NCBI GenBank assembly: GCA_050748485.1
Contig: JBOGPP010000170.1
Coordinates: 1 to 5,682 of the forward strand
Direction: 5' to 3'
From: TH5896 sp050748485
GTDB taxonomy: Archaea > Thermoproteota > Nitrososphaeria > Nitrososphaerales > Nitrososphaeraceae
Length of the DNA stretch: 5,682 bases
The notes under the pieces are model-generated. The model saw only the letters and a program-made list of their open reading frames with translations. It made no database searches and had not been told where the DNA came from. The translations under genes were made by a program, and so were the position numbers. Below are positions 1 to 5,439 of the stretch, piece by piece (the stretch's first letter is position 1; each line of letters begins with the position of its first letter).

Positions 1-1607
1 GCCGATTCAAGGCCTTCTCTGAATATAATGGAAAATGAAGTTGAGAATGCAATTGCCGGAGCTACAATTCCCACTCCTGACACAAGTCTCTCGGATTCGT
101 CTAGCCCTCTCCTAATTTCTATAGTCTTTCCTTCTACTTCTTGTAATGGTACATGTTGCTGAAGTAGATTCCTTAATTCAGCAAATCTAATCTCCATCTC
201 AAGTGTAAAATCCGGATCTATTGGTCTAAGTGGAATTTCAACGATTTCATAACTATCCAGATATGCAGACCGTGCGGTTAGCTGTGCACCTTCGTAATTC
301 TTATTCTCATATAATCTAAGCATCTCACTTAGTTTCAATCTTATCTGGTCTATGTTGTTTCTCACAGATTCCTTTGCTGGATCATCAGCTTCTCCCATCT
401 GCCGAATTTCACCAGTATAAGTACCGAAGCCTTGCCTCAATCCTTGAATATTCGCGAGTGAAGATCCAGCAGTAGTTGCGGTGGCATTTAAATTCGAGAG
501 GTATTCAGGATCATTTCTTAGCAAATCTTCTGCTTGATCCAATTTGCCTAAGATAGCTGTGATAAAACTACTAATCTCTAGTGGAGAACGTTCCTCCCTT
601 ATCATCTGACGAAGTTCCTCCCTCATCTCTATTTCGATATCTAGCATCAAGGCGGGATCATGTTTTTCGATAGGTGCTTCCAAATATTCATAATTATCTA
701 GATACGCCTTAATTGCTGCTGCATCTGCAGCATCGTAGTCTCCAGCGTTTACCGAAGTTATAGTACTATTAAGTAGTTCTCTAATGGTAGAAAAGTACTT
801 TGCCTGTTCGGATCCACCCTCACTGCCACTACTTAAATTAAGTTCTTCTGAAAAGTCTCGTTCTATCGCAGAAGCAACACTTGCAAGAGTATCGAATGGT
901 ATATTATTCTTAATTCCTTCTTGCATCTGACGATAGAAGGATCTGACCTCCTCTCGTCTCGGATCATCAATTGAATCTGCAACTCTTTCAAAATTTATCA
1001 TTGAACTATTTACCAATCCGAATGCATTCTGACGGTTAAATATTCCAGAGCCATCCTGGGTAGCAGAGGCGTTAGATAGCTGGTATGATTGAATTGCATC
1101 TTCCAGAAGCACAGCCGCGGTTTGAAGGAAAAATCCCGTATCTTCAAGAGTCGCTTGTGCAGCCGTTGAGTTCGAGATCCTATTCAGTAAATTGCCTATC
1201 GTGGCAACATCAGATTCTATATTGGAGTTCGCCTCTTGCGGATTTGTCGAAGCTCTAATTTTTATCGGAAGATCGGTAAGCAGACCTTCCAGACTCCTGG
1301 ACGACGAGGGGTCTGCTTCGCTTAATATAGGCTTAATTACCGGGAAGGTGACCGAATGAGGAATATATGCATGTTGGAATGCAGATTCGAGGTCACCGCT
1401 GTTTAAACTGTATTGCGTGAGGTTAAGTTGAGTTATAATCCTTTCTAGATTGATGAAAATTATAAGTGGATCTGCCAATTGTTGGTTTTCGGCTGGTTGC
1501 TGCGCGATTCCAACATCGATAAAAAATGAGGAAATGACTAAATTACTAGCTGCAACAATCGAAAACGCTAAAAAATATGATTCTGTCAGTCGTGTGCTCA
1601 GACTCAT
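1..1607 (-). CDS. FTR1-family iron permease, N-terminal exported domain and first REGLE motif (3' end outside window)
   Basis: This is an uninterrupted frame of 535 codons running off the left edge. FTR1 permeases carry ferric iron across the cytoplasmic membrane using REGLE/REXXE motifs in two transmembrane helices. Residues 10-30 are a hydrophobic signal or anchor. Residues about 50-505 are a mostly helical exported domain with two clear repeats (AYLDNYE at 301, AYLDSYE at 448, each followed by an acidic helix) and a degenerate first copy near 71-115. Residues 511-529 begin a membrane helix that leads into REGLE at 530-534 (bases 6-20). Such YLD-x-(Y/F)-E repeats precede the permease in many prokaryotic FTR1 proteins. 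There are seven N-X-S/T sequons (N62, N146, N179, N200, N257, N280, N374). The ATG at 1607 sits about 28 bases after a TATA box and just below an iron-box-like operator, which supports this start. The remaining membrane helices and the second motif cannot be seen. Confidence 0.88.
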   Translation of the reverse strand, partial: MSLSTRLTESYFLAFSIVAASNLVISSFFIDVGIAQQPAENQQLADPLIIFINLERIITQLNLTQYSLNSGDLESAFQHAYIPHSVTFPVIKPILSEADPSSSRSLEGLLTDLPIKIRASTNPQEANSNIESDVATIGNLLNRISNSTAAQATLEDTGFFLQTAAVLLEDAIQSYQLSNASATQDGSGIFNRQNAFGLVNSSMINFERVADSIDDPRREEVRSFYRQMQEGIKNNIPFDTLASVASAIERDFSEELNLSSGSEGGSEQAKYFSTIRELLNSTITSVNAGDYDAADAAAIKAYLDNYEYLEAPIEKHDPALMLDIEIEMREELRQMIREERSPLEISSFITAILGKLDQAEDLLRNDPEYLSNLNATATTAGSSLANIQGLRQGFGTYTGEIRQMGEADDPAKESVRNNIDQIRLKLSEMLRLYENKNYEGAQLTARSAYLDSYEIVEIPLRPIDPDFTLEMEIRFAELRNLLQQHVPLQEVEGKTIEIRRGLDESERLVSGVGIVAPAIAFSTSFSIIFREGLES

Positions 1608-1610
1608 CTA

Positions 1611-1624
1611 TTAGGCTAACCTAA
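1611..1624. promoter_or_regulatory. Iron-box-like operator before the FTR1 gene
   Basis: TTAGGCTAACCTAA is an inverted repeat of the form TTAGG-N4-CCTAA with one mismatch in the inner bases. As I recall the mycobacterial IdeR consensus box, it equals the last 14 bases of that box. It lies between the minus-strand TATA box and the ATG at 1607, over the expected transcription start, where a bound repressor would block initiation. Binding by a DtxR-family protein is inferred from the motif and from the iron-uptake gene it controls. Confidence 0.75.
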
Positions 1625-1630
1625 GAATCA

Positions 1631-1640
1631 CAAATAAATA
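1631..1640 (-). promoter_or_regulatory. TATA box for the FTR1 gene
   Basis: On the minus strand this reads TATTTATTTG. Its centre is about 28 bases upstream of the ATG at 1607, so the transcript would be leaderless or have a leader of a few bases. The operator at 1611-1624 lies between this box and the start codon. Confidence 0.5.
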
Positions 1641-1687
1641 GATTTCTTTTAATAATCATTTATTCTCACATTTGAAAGAGGATACTG

Positions 1688-1696
1688 TTTAAATAT
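1688..1696 (+). promoter_or_regulatory. TATA box for the small-protein pair
   Basis: TTTAAATAT is centred about 34 bases before the ATG at 1726, which predicts a transcription start near 1718 and a leader of only a few bases. Its last base is the first base of the tandem operators, so repressor binding would compete with promoter opening. Confidence 0.5.
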
Positions 1697-1723
1697 TAGG
1701 ATATCCTAATTAGGAAAGTCTAA
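1696..1723. promoter_or_regulatory. Two back-to-back iron-box-like operators
   Basis: Bases 1696-1709 are the perfect 14-base palindrome TTAGGATATCCTAA. Bases 1710-1723 are TTAGGAAAGTCTAA, the same TTAGG-N4-CCTAA pattern with one base changed in the right arm. The two units abut exactly, giving a 14-base period, and fill the space from the TATA box to two bases before the ATG at 1726. The same motif lies before the divergent FTR1 gene, so one DtxR-type metal regulator probably controls both directions. The perfect palindrome and the FTR1 site are 85 bases apart centre to centre, about eight helical turns. Confidence 0.72.
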
Positions 1724-1725
1724 CA

Positions 1726-1920
1726 ATGGAAAAGGCTTGCAATTTTCTCGAAAGTATAAATAAGAATGAAAAAATTGAAAAGATTGAAGAGATAGATTTA
1801 ACGACCTACATTTGTGACAATACTGATGGGATTTTGGATCCTCTGGACCAAATAACATACGGCATGAACGAAGTTCAGGTTACGTACGGCAATGTTGTAG
1901 TCTTGAAAGATGCACCTTGA
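1726..1920 (+). CDS. Small protein of unknown function (64 aa) behind tandem iron-box operators
   Basis: I do not recognise this protein. It has no signal peptide or membrane segment, so it is probably cytoplasmic. Residues 1-24 are charged and rich in Lys and Glu (KNEKIEKIEEID), likely helical. The rest is acidic and probably of beta type (QVTYGNVVVLK at 51-61). There are two cysteines (C5, C30), too few and too far apart for an obvious metal site. The ATG follows the tandem operators by two bases, giving a near-leaderless start. It is divergent from the FTR1 permease and followed after six bases by another small gene in the same frame. Position and operators suggest induction under iron limitation. 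Whether it assists the permease or has another role cannot be told from the sequence. Confidence 0.6.
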   Translation: MEKACNFLESINKNEKIEKIEEIDLTTYICDNTDGILDPLDQITYGMNEVQVTYGNVVVLKDAP

Positions 1921-1926
1921 TCGAGA

Positions 1927-2187
1927 ATGTCTCCGTCAAACTCTTCGGATAAAAATCCCATTGAGGACGATAAGGCCGATGAGGTTAAGGCGTTAGTATC
2001 TCGATATATTCTTTTGAAAATTGAACAAAGAAAGATCGAGAACAAGTTGAATGAAGTAATAAAATACTATGACACCGAATCTCTTCGAATTATCTTCGAA
2101 CCAATAGGAGACTCTTTAATGGGAACCATTGGATTAGAACTTCCTCATAGGAAGAAAGAAAAGAATATGTCGCAGAATCAAACTTAA
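1927..2187 (+). CDS. Small helical protein of unknown function (86 aa), second gene of the iron-box operon
   Basis: I do not recognise this protein. Residues 1-16 are polar and acidic. Residues 17-49 form a long amphipathic helix (EVKALVSRYILLKIEQRKIE and onward), which could be a short coiled coil. Residues 52-72 look like two beta strands around a PIGDSLMG turn, and the tail is basic (HRKKEK). There is no signal peptide and no cysteine. It starts six bases after the previous stop without a Shine-Dalgarno site or a TATA box of its own, so it should be translated from the same message. It is in the same frame as the gene before it (see findings). The amphipathic helix would suit dimerisation or protein binding, but no function is assigned. 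Confidence 0.55.
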   Translation: MSPSNSSDKNPIEDDKADEVKALVSRYILLKIEQRKIENKLNEVIKYYDTESLRIIFEPIGDSLMGTIGLELPHRKKEKNMSQNQT

Positions 2188-2209
2188 TGTAAGCATATCT
2201 TGTCTGTAT

Positions 2210-2344
2210 CTAAAGACTGAAGCTTCCTAATATTACCTTTTGAAGAATAGTATCCATTTCCTCGAATCTATTAAGACATATTATAGTAGATCTGATATTA
2301 AATTTTGGGAACAGCGATCCATTATAAGATGTCAGCAAACTCAT
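2210..2344 (-). CDS. Doubtful small ORF (44 aa)
   Basis: A minus-strand frame runs from an ATG at 2344 to a TAG and encodes 44 residues beginning MSLLTSYNGS and ending LGSFSL. The frame is open about 20 codons further upstream, to a TAG near 2405. An AT-rich TATA-like stretch at 2361-2370 lies about 21 bases before the ATG, slightly close for an archaeal promoter. Composition is protein-like, with mixed hydrophobic and charged residues and a single Cys. I recognise no family. It could be a small gene, a remnant of a longer one, or chance. Confidence 0.2.
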   Translation of the reverse strand: MSLLTSYNGSLFPKFNIRSTIICLNRFEEMDTILQKVILGSFSL

Positions 2345-2440
2345 TGTTGGACGAAAATTTTTAATATTATTTGGGCTTATTTTGCGATTTCTATAAATCT
2401 ATCTACGCTTTATAATTAGTTCGTACTAAATTGTTGAAAA

Positions 2441-2450
2441 TTATTAAATA
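2441..2450 (+). promoter_or_regulatory. Probable TATA box for the Dps-like gene
   Basis: TTATTAAATA is preceded by the purine-rich GAAAA, which would suit a BRE element. Its centre is about 36 bases before the ATG at 2482, giving a leader of about ten bases. A second candidate, CTTTATAATT at 2408-2417, would give a leader of about 40 bases. No iron-box motif is near either one. Confidence 0.4.
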
Positions 2451-2481
2451 GGAGTTTATCCATATACATATTGATTATAAT

Positions 2482-2967
2482 ATGGGTAAAATGGGAAAAG
2501 AAATAGCTGGCTCTGGCGTTGAAGGCACAATAGAAATGCTGAAGACTGCATATGCTGGAGAGTTATCGGCATTTCATTATTTCTGGTACATATCTCAGAA
2601 TATAGAAGGATTGGGTGTGCTGGAACAAAAGTTTTTTGAAGAACGAGCAGATGAAGAATTGGGACATGCTAAAAAAGTCTCCGTTAGGCTGATGCAGCTT
2701 GGAACTAATGCCAAAGATGACCCTGCCTTGTGGGAACAAGAAAGCGGATTGGGCAAGCTACAACCTTCTAGGTATTTGACACTTCGCAGTGCCTTAGAGA
2801 AAGCATTGGAATTCGAAAGGAGCGTGATCAAGTTGTATAATGACCTCGCGAATAACGTTAAGGACAAAGATCACGGTACCTACCATCTGGCACTAGACTT
2901 ACTTGATGCAGAACTGGAGGACGAACAGACAATTGAGGACATCCTAGCAAAACTGGAAATCCGTTAA
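2482..2967 (+). CDS. Dps-like ferritin-family protein (archaeal DPSL type)
   Basis: This 161-residue protein is predicted to be a four-helix ferritin-like subunit. Such proteins assemble into shells that oxidise Fe(II) with peroxide or oxygen and store iron, protecting the cell from oxidative damage. Likely di-iron residues are E27 (helix A, AGELSAF), E59 and H62 (helix B, EELGH), E112 (helix C, EFERSVIKLY) and E144 (helix D, AELEDEQ). The DPW-type loop after helix B (DDPALWEQ, 79-86) and the KDKD turn (127-130) match archaeal Dps-like proteins. There are no cysteines, so the paired cysteines of thioferritins are absent, and D147 stands where helix D usually has His. The start is ATG 2482, although Met4 (2491) would also work. 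The gene stands alone and is convergent with the glycosyltransferase. Its proximity to FTR1 and a DtxR-type gene fits an iron role. Confidence 0.82.
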   Translation: MGKMGKEIAGSGVEGTIEMLKTAYAGELSAFHYFWYISQNIEGLGVLEQKFFEERADEELGHAKKVSVRLMQLGTNAKDDPALWEQESGLGKLQPSRYLTLRSALEKALEFERSVIKLYNDLANNVKDKDHGTYHLALDLLDAELEDEQTIEDILAKLEIR

Positions 2968-2980
2968 ATACCTCCACAAT

Positions 2981-3008
2981 ATTTTTTGAAACTTTTCTTT
3001 TATTTCTT
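2981..3008 (+). terminator. T-rich termination region after the Dps-like gene
   Basis: Several T tracts (TTTTTT at 2982-2987, then TTTT, TTTT and TTT) begin 14 bases after the stop codon with no stable hairpin, the usual form of archaeal intrinsic termination. The remaining bases to 3075 are AT-rich; read on the minus strand they give T-rich sequence (around 3045-3060) that may end the convergent glycosyltransferase transcript. Confidence 0.5.
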
Positions 3009-3075
3009 CAAATTAGCTGTAAAGTAAATGAGGATCTAATCAAATCAAATTATAAATTATCATATAGAAGGTTAC

Positions 3076-4329
3076 TCAGCCCCATACTTTTTCCCTGAAA
3101 GTCCATTTCTTATTAAGTATAAAATTGCTTATTGATGCTGCGGCTACTGCACAAATGAGCGATAGATTGTAAGACATTCCAGATTCAACCATAAGATAGA
3201 CTAGCGTCAGTTGTATAGAAATGCCTAATGAGCTGAAAATAAGAAACAGGCCATATTGTTTCAAAGTGTAAAGTACTGAAAACTTTTTGTCTTCAAACGT
3301 CCAAATCTTATTCAAGAGGAAATTAGTGGTTATCGAAACAGCTATTCCTATTGCGGTCGCCTGAACATACCAAAAATTAGCCAAAGTTCCGTTAGAGAGT
3401 AAAAAAGAAACCAAGAAATTGACTACTAGCCCGGTGGCTCCTACGGTGAAGAACCTAGCTGCTTTCGACAAGAACAATATAGACCCTCTGTGCTCTGAAG
3501 TTTCCAATCTTTTTTGCGATCTTCTTCCGTACTTGTATAGACTCCAAACTGCCCTCGTATAATCTACGAAGACCTTGAAATCCAGTTTACTATGTCCATA
3601 TTTTCTAATAGTAAAGGTATATGGAATCTCTTTTACGGTAACATGTCGCTGTTTCTTAACCAATATTTCAAGCAAAATCTTGAACCCTTGGGTATTAAAT
3701 TCGATGTCCTTTAAAACGTGACGTGGTAAAGCAAAAAATCCGGACATTGGGTCTCGAACTTCTTTTACGTTGAGACCATACCTTGCAATTCCAGTCGCAC
3801 CAAAACTAATCATGAGTCTATTTAATGGTACACCTACGGTGGTGCCCCCCTTTGCATATCTTGACCCGATGACGACACAATTGGATTCGTTTTTGAGTTC
3901 GCTTATGATACGAGGTATAAGTTGAGGAGGGTGCGAAAAGTCAGCATCCATTACTAGTATGTTCTTACCTCTGGAGGCTTTGATGCCATCAAGCACTGCA
4001 CACATCAAGCCATCACGTCTATGCCTATGTATAACCTTGATTGTCAGTGGGCGACTGTCGTAATGGCCTACATCAATATCACTCTCTAATACAAACGTTT
4101 CAACTAGAGAACCGGTTCCGTCTGGAGAATTATCGTCAACTATCAAAATTTCCGTCCTAATATCTTGAGGAATTTTGTTCGTAATTTCTCTTACTAGCCT
4201 GATGATATTTTCGCTTTCGTTATATGTAGGGATAACAATTGACAAGAAAGGAGAGGATGTTTCTTCGATATGAAATGTCTCGTTTTCTTGATGAGTTTGA
4301 AATATTTCAGCTGCTCTTTGATCCCACAA
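3076..4329 (-). CDS. Polyprenol-phosphate glycosyltransferase (DPM1-like GT2) fused to a GtrA membrane domain
   Basis: This 417-residue protein should move a sugar from a nucleotide donor (probably GDP-mannose or UDP-glucose; the sugar cannot be read from sequence) onto dolichol phosphate at the inner membrane face. The GT2 domain (about 29-250) shows VIPTYNESENI (32-42), VDDNSPDGT (64-72), the metal-binding DADFSHPP (128-135), GSRYAKGG (155-162) and RDPMSGFF (192-199). The GtrA domain (about 288-417) has four predicted membrane helices and its typical repeated N-F-x-L-N-K-x-W-T-F motif at 336-345 and 402-411. GtrA proteins are linked to flipping or export of lipid-linked sugars, and this fusion is common in archaea. 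The start is TTG at 4329: a stop lies two codons upstream, the next in-frame ATG (M109) falls inside the catalytic domain, and a TATA box about 27 bases upstream predicts transcription starting there. L29 (TTG) is an alternative start. Confidence 0.9.
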   Translation of the reverse strand: MWDQRAAEIFQTHQENETFHIEETSSPFLSIVIPTYNESENIIRLVREITNKIPQDIRTEILIVDDNSPDGTGSLVETFVLESDIDVGHYDSRPLTIKVIHRHRRDGLMCAVLDGIKASRGKNILVMDADFSHPPQLIPRIISELKNESNCVVIGSRYAKGGTTVGVPLNRLMISFGATGIARYGLNVKEVRDPMSGFFALPRHVLKDIEFNTQGFKILLEILVKKQRHVTVKEIPYTFTIRKYGHSKLDFKVFVDYTRAVWSLYKYGRRSQKRLETSEHRGSILFLSKAARFFTVGATGLVVNFLVSFLLSNGTLANFWYVQATAIGIAVSITTNFLLNKIWTFEDKKFSVLYTLKQYGLFLIFSSLGISIQLTLVYLMVESGMSYNLSLICAVAAASISNFILNKKWTFREKVWG

Positions 4330-4350
4330 TGGTCAATTATGTTATAAAAT

Positions 4351-4360
4351 ATTATATATA
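4351..4360 (-). promoter_or_regulatory. TATA box for the glycosyltransferase
   Basis: An alternating TA stretch (4351-4363) within AT-only sequence (4342-4364) is centred about 27 bases upstream of the TTG at 4329, the distance expected for a leaderless archaeal transcript. This supports the TTG as the start codon. Confidence 0.55.
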
Positions 4361-4394
4361 TATACTCCCGTTTGATCTCAATAGAGAAAAACAG

Positions 4395-4419
4395 AATATG
4401 AGAAATTGACAGTCATATT
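4395..4419. repeat. Inverted repeat between divergent promoters
   Basis: AATATGA at 4395-4401 and TCATATT at 4413-4419 are perfect 7-base inverted arms with an 11-base spacer. The smaller palindrome TGACAGTCA (4407-4415) overlaps the right arm. The site lies between the minus-strand TATA box of the glycosyltransferase and the plus-strand TATA box of the exported protein, so it could bind a regulator of both. In such AT-rich sequence a chance match is possible. Confidence 0.3.
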
Positions 4420-4445
4420 ATAAGGTCAGAAAATTAAGATGTACG

Positions 4446-4455
4446 TTTAAATTTA
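4446..4455 (+). promoter_or_regulatory. TATA box for the exported sequon-rich protein
   Basis: TTTAAATTTA is centred 27-28 bases before the ATG at 4478, the spacing expected for a leaderless transcript, which supports that start. Confidence 0.55.
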
Positions 4456-4477
4456 GCATCCGAATCGATCTAAAAAT

Positions 4478-5233
4478 ATGTTTAAATGTTTCAATAAAAT
4501 TCAAATAAATTATAATATTTTGGCATATGTTTTGATTCCGTTAATGCTTTCGATAACCTACTTAGGACTTTCGATCCAAAACTTTGCTTTGGCGTCGTTA
4601 CCTAGCGAAATTAAAAATGAAACGAAATCAGAGAATATTGAAATTAACTCATACGCATTAGTTCCGACCAACATTTCAGTGATACCAGAATCATTACCTG
4701 CGGGTAACTTGTATCTTTCTTCAATTTTGTCTAATGGAACTGCTATGTATGCCAGAAACCTGACTGATGAACTATTTCCCTTTCAACTAGATCGCTGGTA
4801 TCAGCGTATTCAATTTGTTCCAATCTATCAAGATCGCAACCCAAATGAAAATTTGACAATTAATAACCTCGTAATCGGAGAGCTATCCGATTTTGACAAT
4901 TTTGACGAATTGCTAAATCAGGCAAGAATCTATAAGGACGTACCATCTAATTCAACTACAATTCTCGATCTTCCGAATAAAGATATCAGTTTTATGGAAG
5001 CAGAGATAATATTCCCAAACGGTGACTCCGGTATTTATTATGGATTGTATGACGGAAATCAACAAACTGATAAATCTGAATTAAAATTATATATGAAGCC
5101 TGAAACAAACCCAAGCAGTAAGGTATCTGTTCCTGCAATAGAAATTAAGTCCTATGATCTATTGTATAATGTTACTTTTACTCTGGTTTGTAACGACCTC
5201 TATAAATTGGGATATGGCAGATGTGTTGTATGA
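4478..5233 (+). CDS. Exported, probably N-glycosylated protein of unknown function (251 aa)
   Basis: I do not recognise a family. A basic N-terminus (MFKCFNK) is followed by a hydrophobic segment at 14-33 and a plausible signal-peptidase site after ALA (37-39); without cleavage it would be a membrane anchor. The mature part is acidic, rich in Asn and probably beta-rich, and carries seven N-X-S/T sequons (N47, N65, N86, N94, N125, N158, N231). C238 and C249 near the C-terminus could form a disulfide. There is no C-terminal membrane helix or sorting motif. ATG 4478 lies at leaderless distance from a TATA box. The gene is divergent from a dolichol-phosphate glycosyltransferase, which suits a glycosylated surface protein, though adjacency alone does not show a functional tie. 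Confidence 0.72.
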   Translation: MFKCFNKIQINYNILAYVLIPLMLSITYLGLSIQNFALASLPSEIKNETKSENIEINSYALVPTNISVIPESLPAGNLYLSSILSNGTAMYARNLTDELFPFQLDRWYQRIQFVPIYQDRNPNENLTINNLVIGELSDFDNFDELLNQARIYKDVPSNSTTILDLPNKDISFMEAEIIFPNGDSGIYYGLYDGNQQTDKSELKLYMKPETNPSSKVSVPAIEIKSYDLLYNVTFTLVCNDLYKLGYGRCVV

Positions 5234-5417
5234 ATCTAATTTTCTGTCGCACTAATGTCAGAATCTAAGAAAGAGAATCGAATTAATCTCAATAGGGAGA
5301 ATCGTCAATTCCTTTATATTCAATGAACTATGAAAACGATCTTGTAAATGGATACTTGTGTTTTCGTCTTGGAGAAACGACTATATGTTAATTAGCGAAA
5401 ATGTTGTAGTACTTACC

Positions 5418-5427
5418 ATTATAAACA
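5418..5427 (+). promoter_or_regulatory. TATA-like element before the DtxR-type gene
   Basis: ATTATAAACA lies about 24 bases before the ATG at 5447 and about 18 before the TTG at 5440. It therefore fits the ATG better as a leaderless start, although the family-like N-terminus reads in the TTG frame. Another AT-rich candidate (TATATGTTAA, about 5382-5391) would give a leader of roughly 25-30 bases. Confidence 0.35.
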
Positions 5428-5438
5428 CTATACACTAT
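5425..5438 (+). repeat. Tandem repeat ACACTAT x2
   Basis: Two exact copies of ACACTAT (5425-5431 and 5432-5438) stand end to end just before the start of the regulator gene, at the expected transcription start. They may be an operator or a replication-slippage product; the sequence does not decide. Confidence 0.5.
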
Positions 5439-5439
5439 A

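Larger units (their letters stand above)
2188..2481. other. Spacer between the small-protein operon and the Dps-like gene
   Basis: This is 294 bases of AT-rich sequence. I see no tRNA, CRISPR unit, mobile-element end or copy of the TTAGG-N4-CCTAA motif. It holds a weak interrupted hairpin just after the operon (CTT-GTCT near 2198-2206 pairing with AGAC-TG-AAG near 2214-2222), a doubtful minus-strand small frame (2210-2344), and the ferritin promoter at its right end. Confidence 0.5.

Noticed and set aside
1918..1926. TGA at 1918-1920 as a recoded selenocysteine codon
   Set aside because: No selenocysteine insertion element is visible, the following residues are not typical of a redox site, and the pathway is not expected in this archaeal group.
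2072..2102. Repeated TCTTCGAA within the 86-residue gene
   Set aside because: It falls in coding sequence and encodes unrelated residue pairs; two 8-base matches are within chance for this composition.
2218..2236. CCTAA half-site near 2224 considered as another iron-box operator
   Set aside because: It has no matching TTAGG arm at the right spacing and no promoter or start codon placed to use it.
2595..2867. Open frame of 90 codons on the minus strand opposite the Dps-like gene
   Set aside because: It lies wholly within the ferritin-family gene, which has clear helix and metal-ligand motifs; the Ser/Leu-rich antisense product is a codon-usage shadow.
5255..5326. ATG-led frame of 23 codons starting MSESKKENR after the exported-protein gene
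   Set aside because: It is too short and highly charged, with no clear TATA box at the right distance and no recognisable family.
5352..5381. Possible hairpin around TTTTCGTC ... GAAACGAC
   Set aside because: Only about four consecutive base pairs form, so it is too weak to call a terminator or regulatory RNA.
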